Source: Pseudooctadecabacter sp. (GTDB taxonomy: Bacteria > Pseudomonadota > Alphaproteobacteria > Rhodobacterales > Rhodobacteraceae). From it: a stretch of DNA of 13,475 nucleotides. Made by a program: the position numbers and the translations under genes. The notes under the pieces were generated by a model. The model was not told the origin of the DNA. It made no database searches and saw only the letters and a program-made list of their open reading frames with translations. Position 1 is the stretch's first letter; the number at the start of each line of letters is the position of its first letter. Shown here one piece after another: positions 12,803 through 13,475 of the stretch. The stretch is taken from assembly GCA_020628265.1 (NCBI GenBank), contig JAHDFG010000025.1, forward strand, positions 1,932 to 15,406, written 5' to 3'.

Positions 12803-13475
12803 TTAACCCTTCAAAACCCCCTCAAACTCACGCCACTCGCCTTTGCTCATCCCTGACGTCTCCTGCGTCACCTCTTCACCGGCGAGCATCTTGCGGATGC
12901 ACTCCAGTTGGCGACCGCTGAGGTTCGCGCCGCCCATGCGGTAGTCTTCGAACGCACGATACGCAGCAGGCACCCAGTCCTTCACCATCTCGCAGATCGC
13001 ATCTGCGTAGACACGGATTTCGTATTGGGCGTGGCTGTCAGCCCTCAATCGCAGGAAGTGGAACAGGTTGTGCAAATCCACCTTCCAATACCACTGGGTG
13101 TAGATGTTGGCGGGCAGGTTCATGCGGGCCAGTTCACGGGCGAGGCCCTGCTGACCCTCATCCGAAATCATCTCTTCGTAGTGATCATAGGCGCGGCCGG
13201 CGTCGTCTTTGAGATACCGCAGCACACGCTCGGCCTCTTCCCCCGTCAGGGCCTCCCCCCGCCCCTGATTGTTCACCACCGACTGCGCGGCGAGGTCTTC
13301 TGGACGCGGGATATAGAATTCACGGTCCAAAATCGAATAACGCGCAGAGTATTCGTTTACGTTGGCGGTGCGGTGCCGAATCCATTGGCGGGCCACGAAG
13401 ACGGGCAGTTTGACGTGCAACTTGACCTCACACATCTCGAACGGGGTCGAGTGCCAGTGCCGCATCAAATACCGG
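12803..13475 (-). CDS. thyX: Flavin-dependent thymidylate synthase, 5' end outside window
   Basis: The visible 223 or so residues are the C-terminal part of ThyX, which makes dTMP from dUMP using FAD, NADPH and methylene-tetrahydrofolate. The signature RHR-x7-S is present as RHRTANVNEYS, followed by ARYS. Further family segments are LPANIYTQWYWKVDLHNLFHFL and LRADSHAQYEIRVYA, carrying dUMP- and FAD-contacting residues. The frame stays open through the TTG at 13466-13468 to the window edge (RYLMRHWHSTPFEM), so this TTG is not the start; about 80 residues are missing compared with the usual length of near 300. The stop lies 5 nt before the 215-residue gene. Confidence 0.96.
   Translation of the reverse strand, partial: RYLMRHWHSTPFEMCEVKLHVKLPVFVARQWIRHRTANVNEYSARYSILDREFYIPRPEDLAAQSVVNNQGRGEALTGEEAERVLRYLKDDAGRAYDHYEEMISDEGQQGLARELARMNLPANIYTQWYWKVDLHNLFHFLRLRADSHAQYEIRVYADAICEMVKDWVPAAYRAFEDYRMGGANLSGRQLECIRKMLAGEEVTQETSGMSKGEWREFEGVLKG

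Overview
The window looks like a piece of chromosome from a marine Roseobacter-type alphaproteobacterium (Rhodobacteraceae). This is inferred from the high GC with strong third-position bias, a flavin-dependent ThyX with an RHR-x7-S motif, and the kinds of transporters and small proteins present. No rRNA, tRNA, CRISPR array, transposase or integrase was seen.

Left arm (1-3451, minus strand): a compact gene string of an MFS transporter, an ABHD10-like serine hydrolase (8-nt overlap), a GPH/MelB-type sugar symporter, and the first 20 codons of a further gene that runs off the edge (11-nt overlap). Divergent from it (3622-4826, plus) lie an ArsR-type repressor fused to an SRPBCC/AHSA1 domain and a MAPEG membrane protein. 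The shared 170-bp intergenic region holds a 40-bp imperfect palindrome directly in front of the regulator, probably its operator.

Centre (4860-7689): a Tag-family DNA glycosylase homologue that lacks the expected zinc and catalytic residues (minus), divergent from a complete threonyl-tRNA synthetase gene (thrS), which ends in a strong intrinsic terminator.

Bufferin operon (7845-10333, plus): the most interesting system here. The genes are bufA1 (a secreted four-cysteine DUF2282 precursor peptide), bufB (a DUF692/MNIO iron oxidase), bufC (a DUF2063 partner protein) and a DoxX membrane protein. This is a RiPP-type copper-binding peptide pathway. The peptide is expected to be modified in the cytoplasm by BufB/BufC, exported through its signal peptide, and used against copper stress. 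A strong hairpin between bufA1 and bufB may set the precursor-to-enzyme ratio. No dedicated sigma/anti-sigma pair is in the window.

Right arm (10330-13475): a four-helix membrane protein and an ArsC/Spx-like protein (minus, tail-to-tail with doxX), then a cold-shock protein (plus). After that comes a low-GC, gene-poor stretch with two small minus-strand ORFs (32 and 53 aa) and two copies of a 25-nt repeat. It is followed by an unrecognised 215-aa gene with a possible HEPN-like R-x4-H motif, placed 5 nt behind thyX, whose 5' end lies outside the window.
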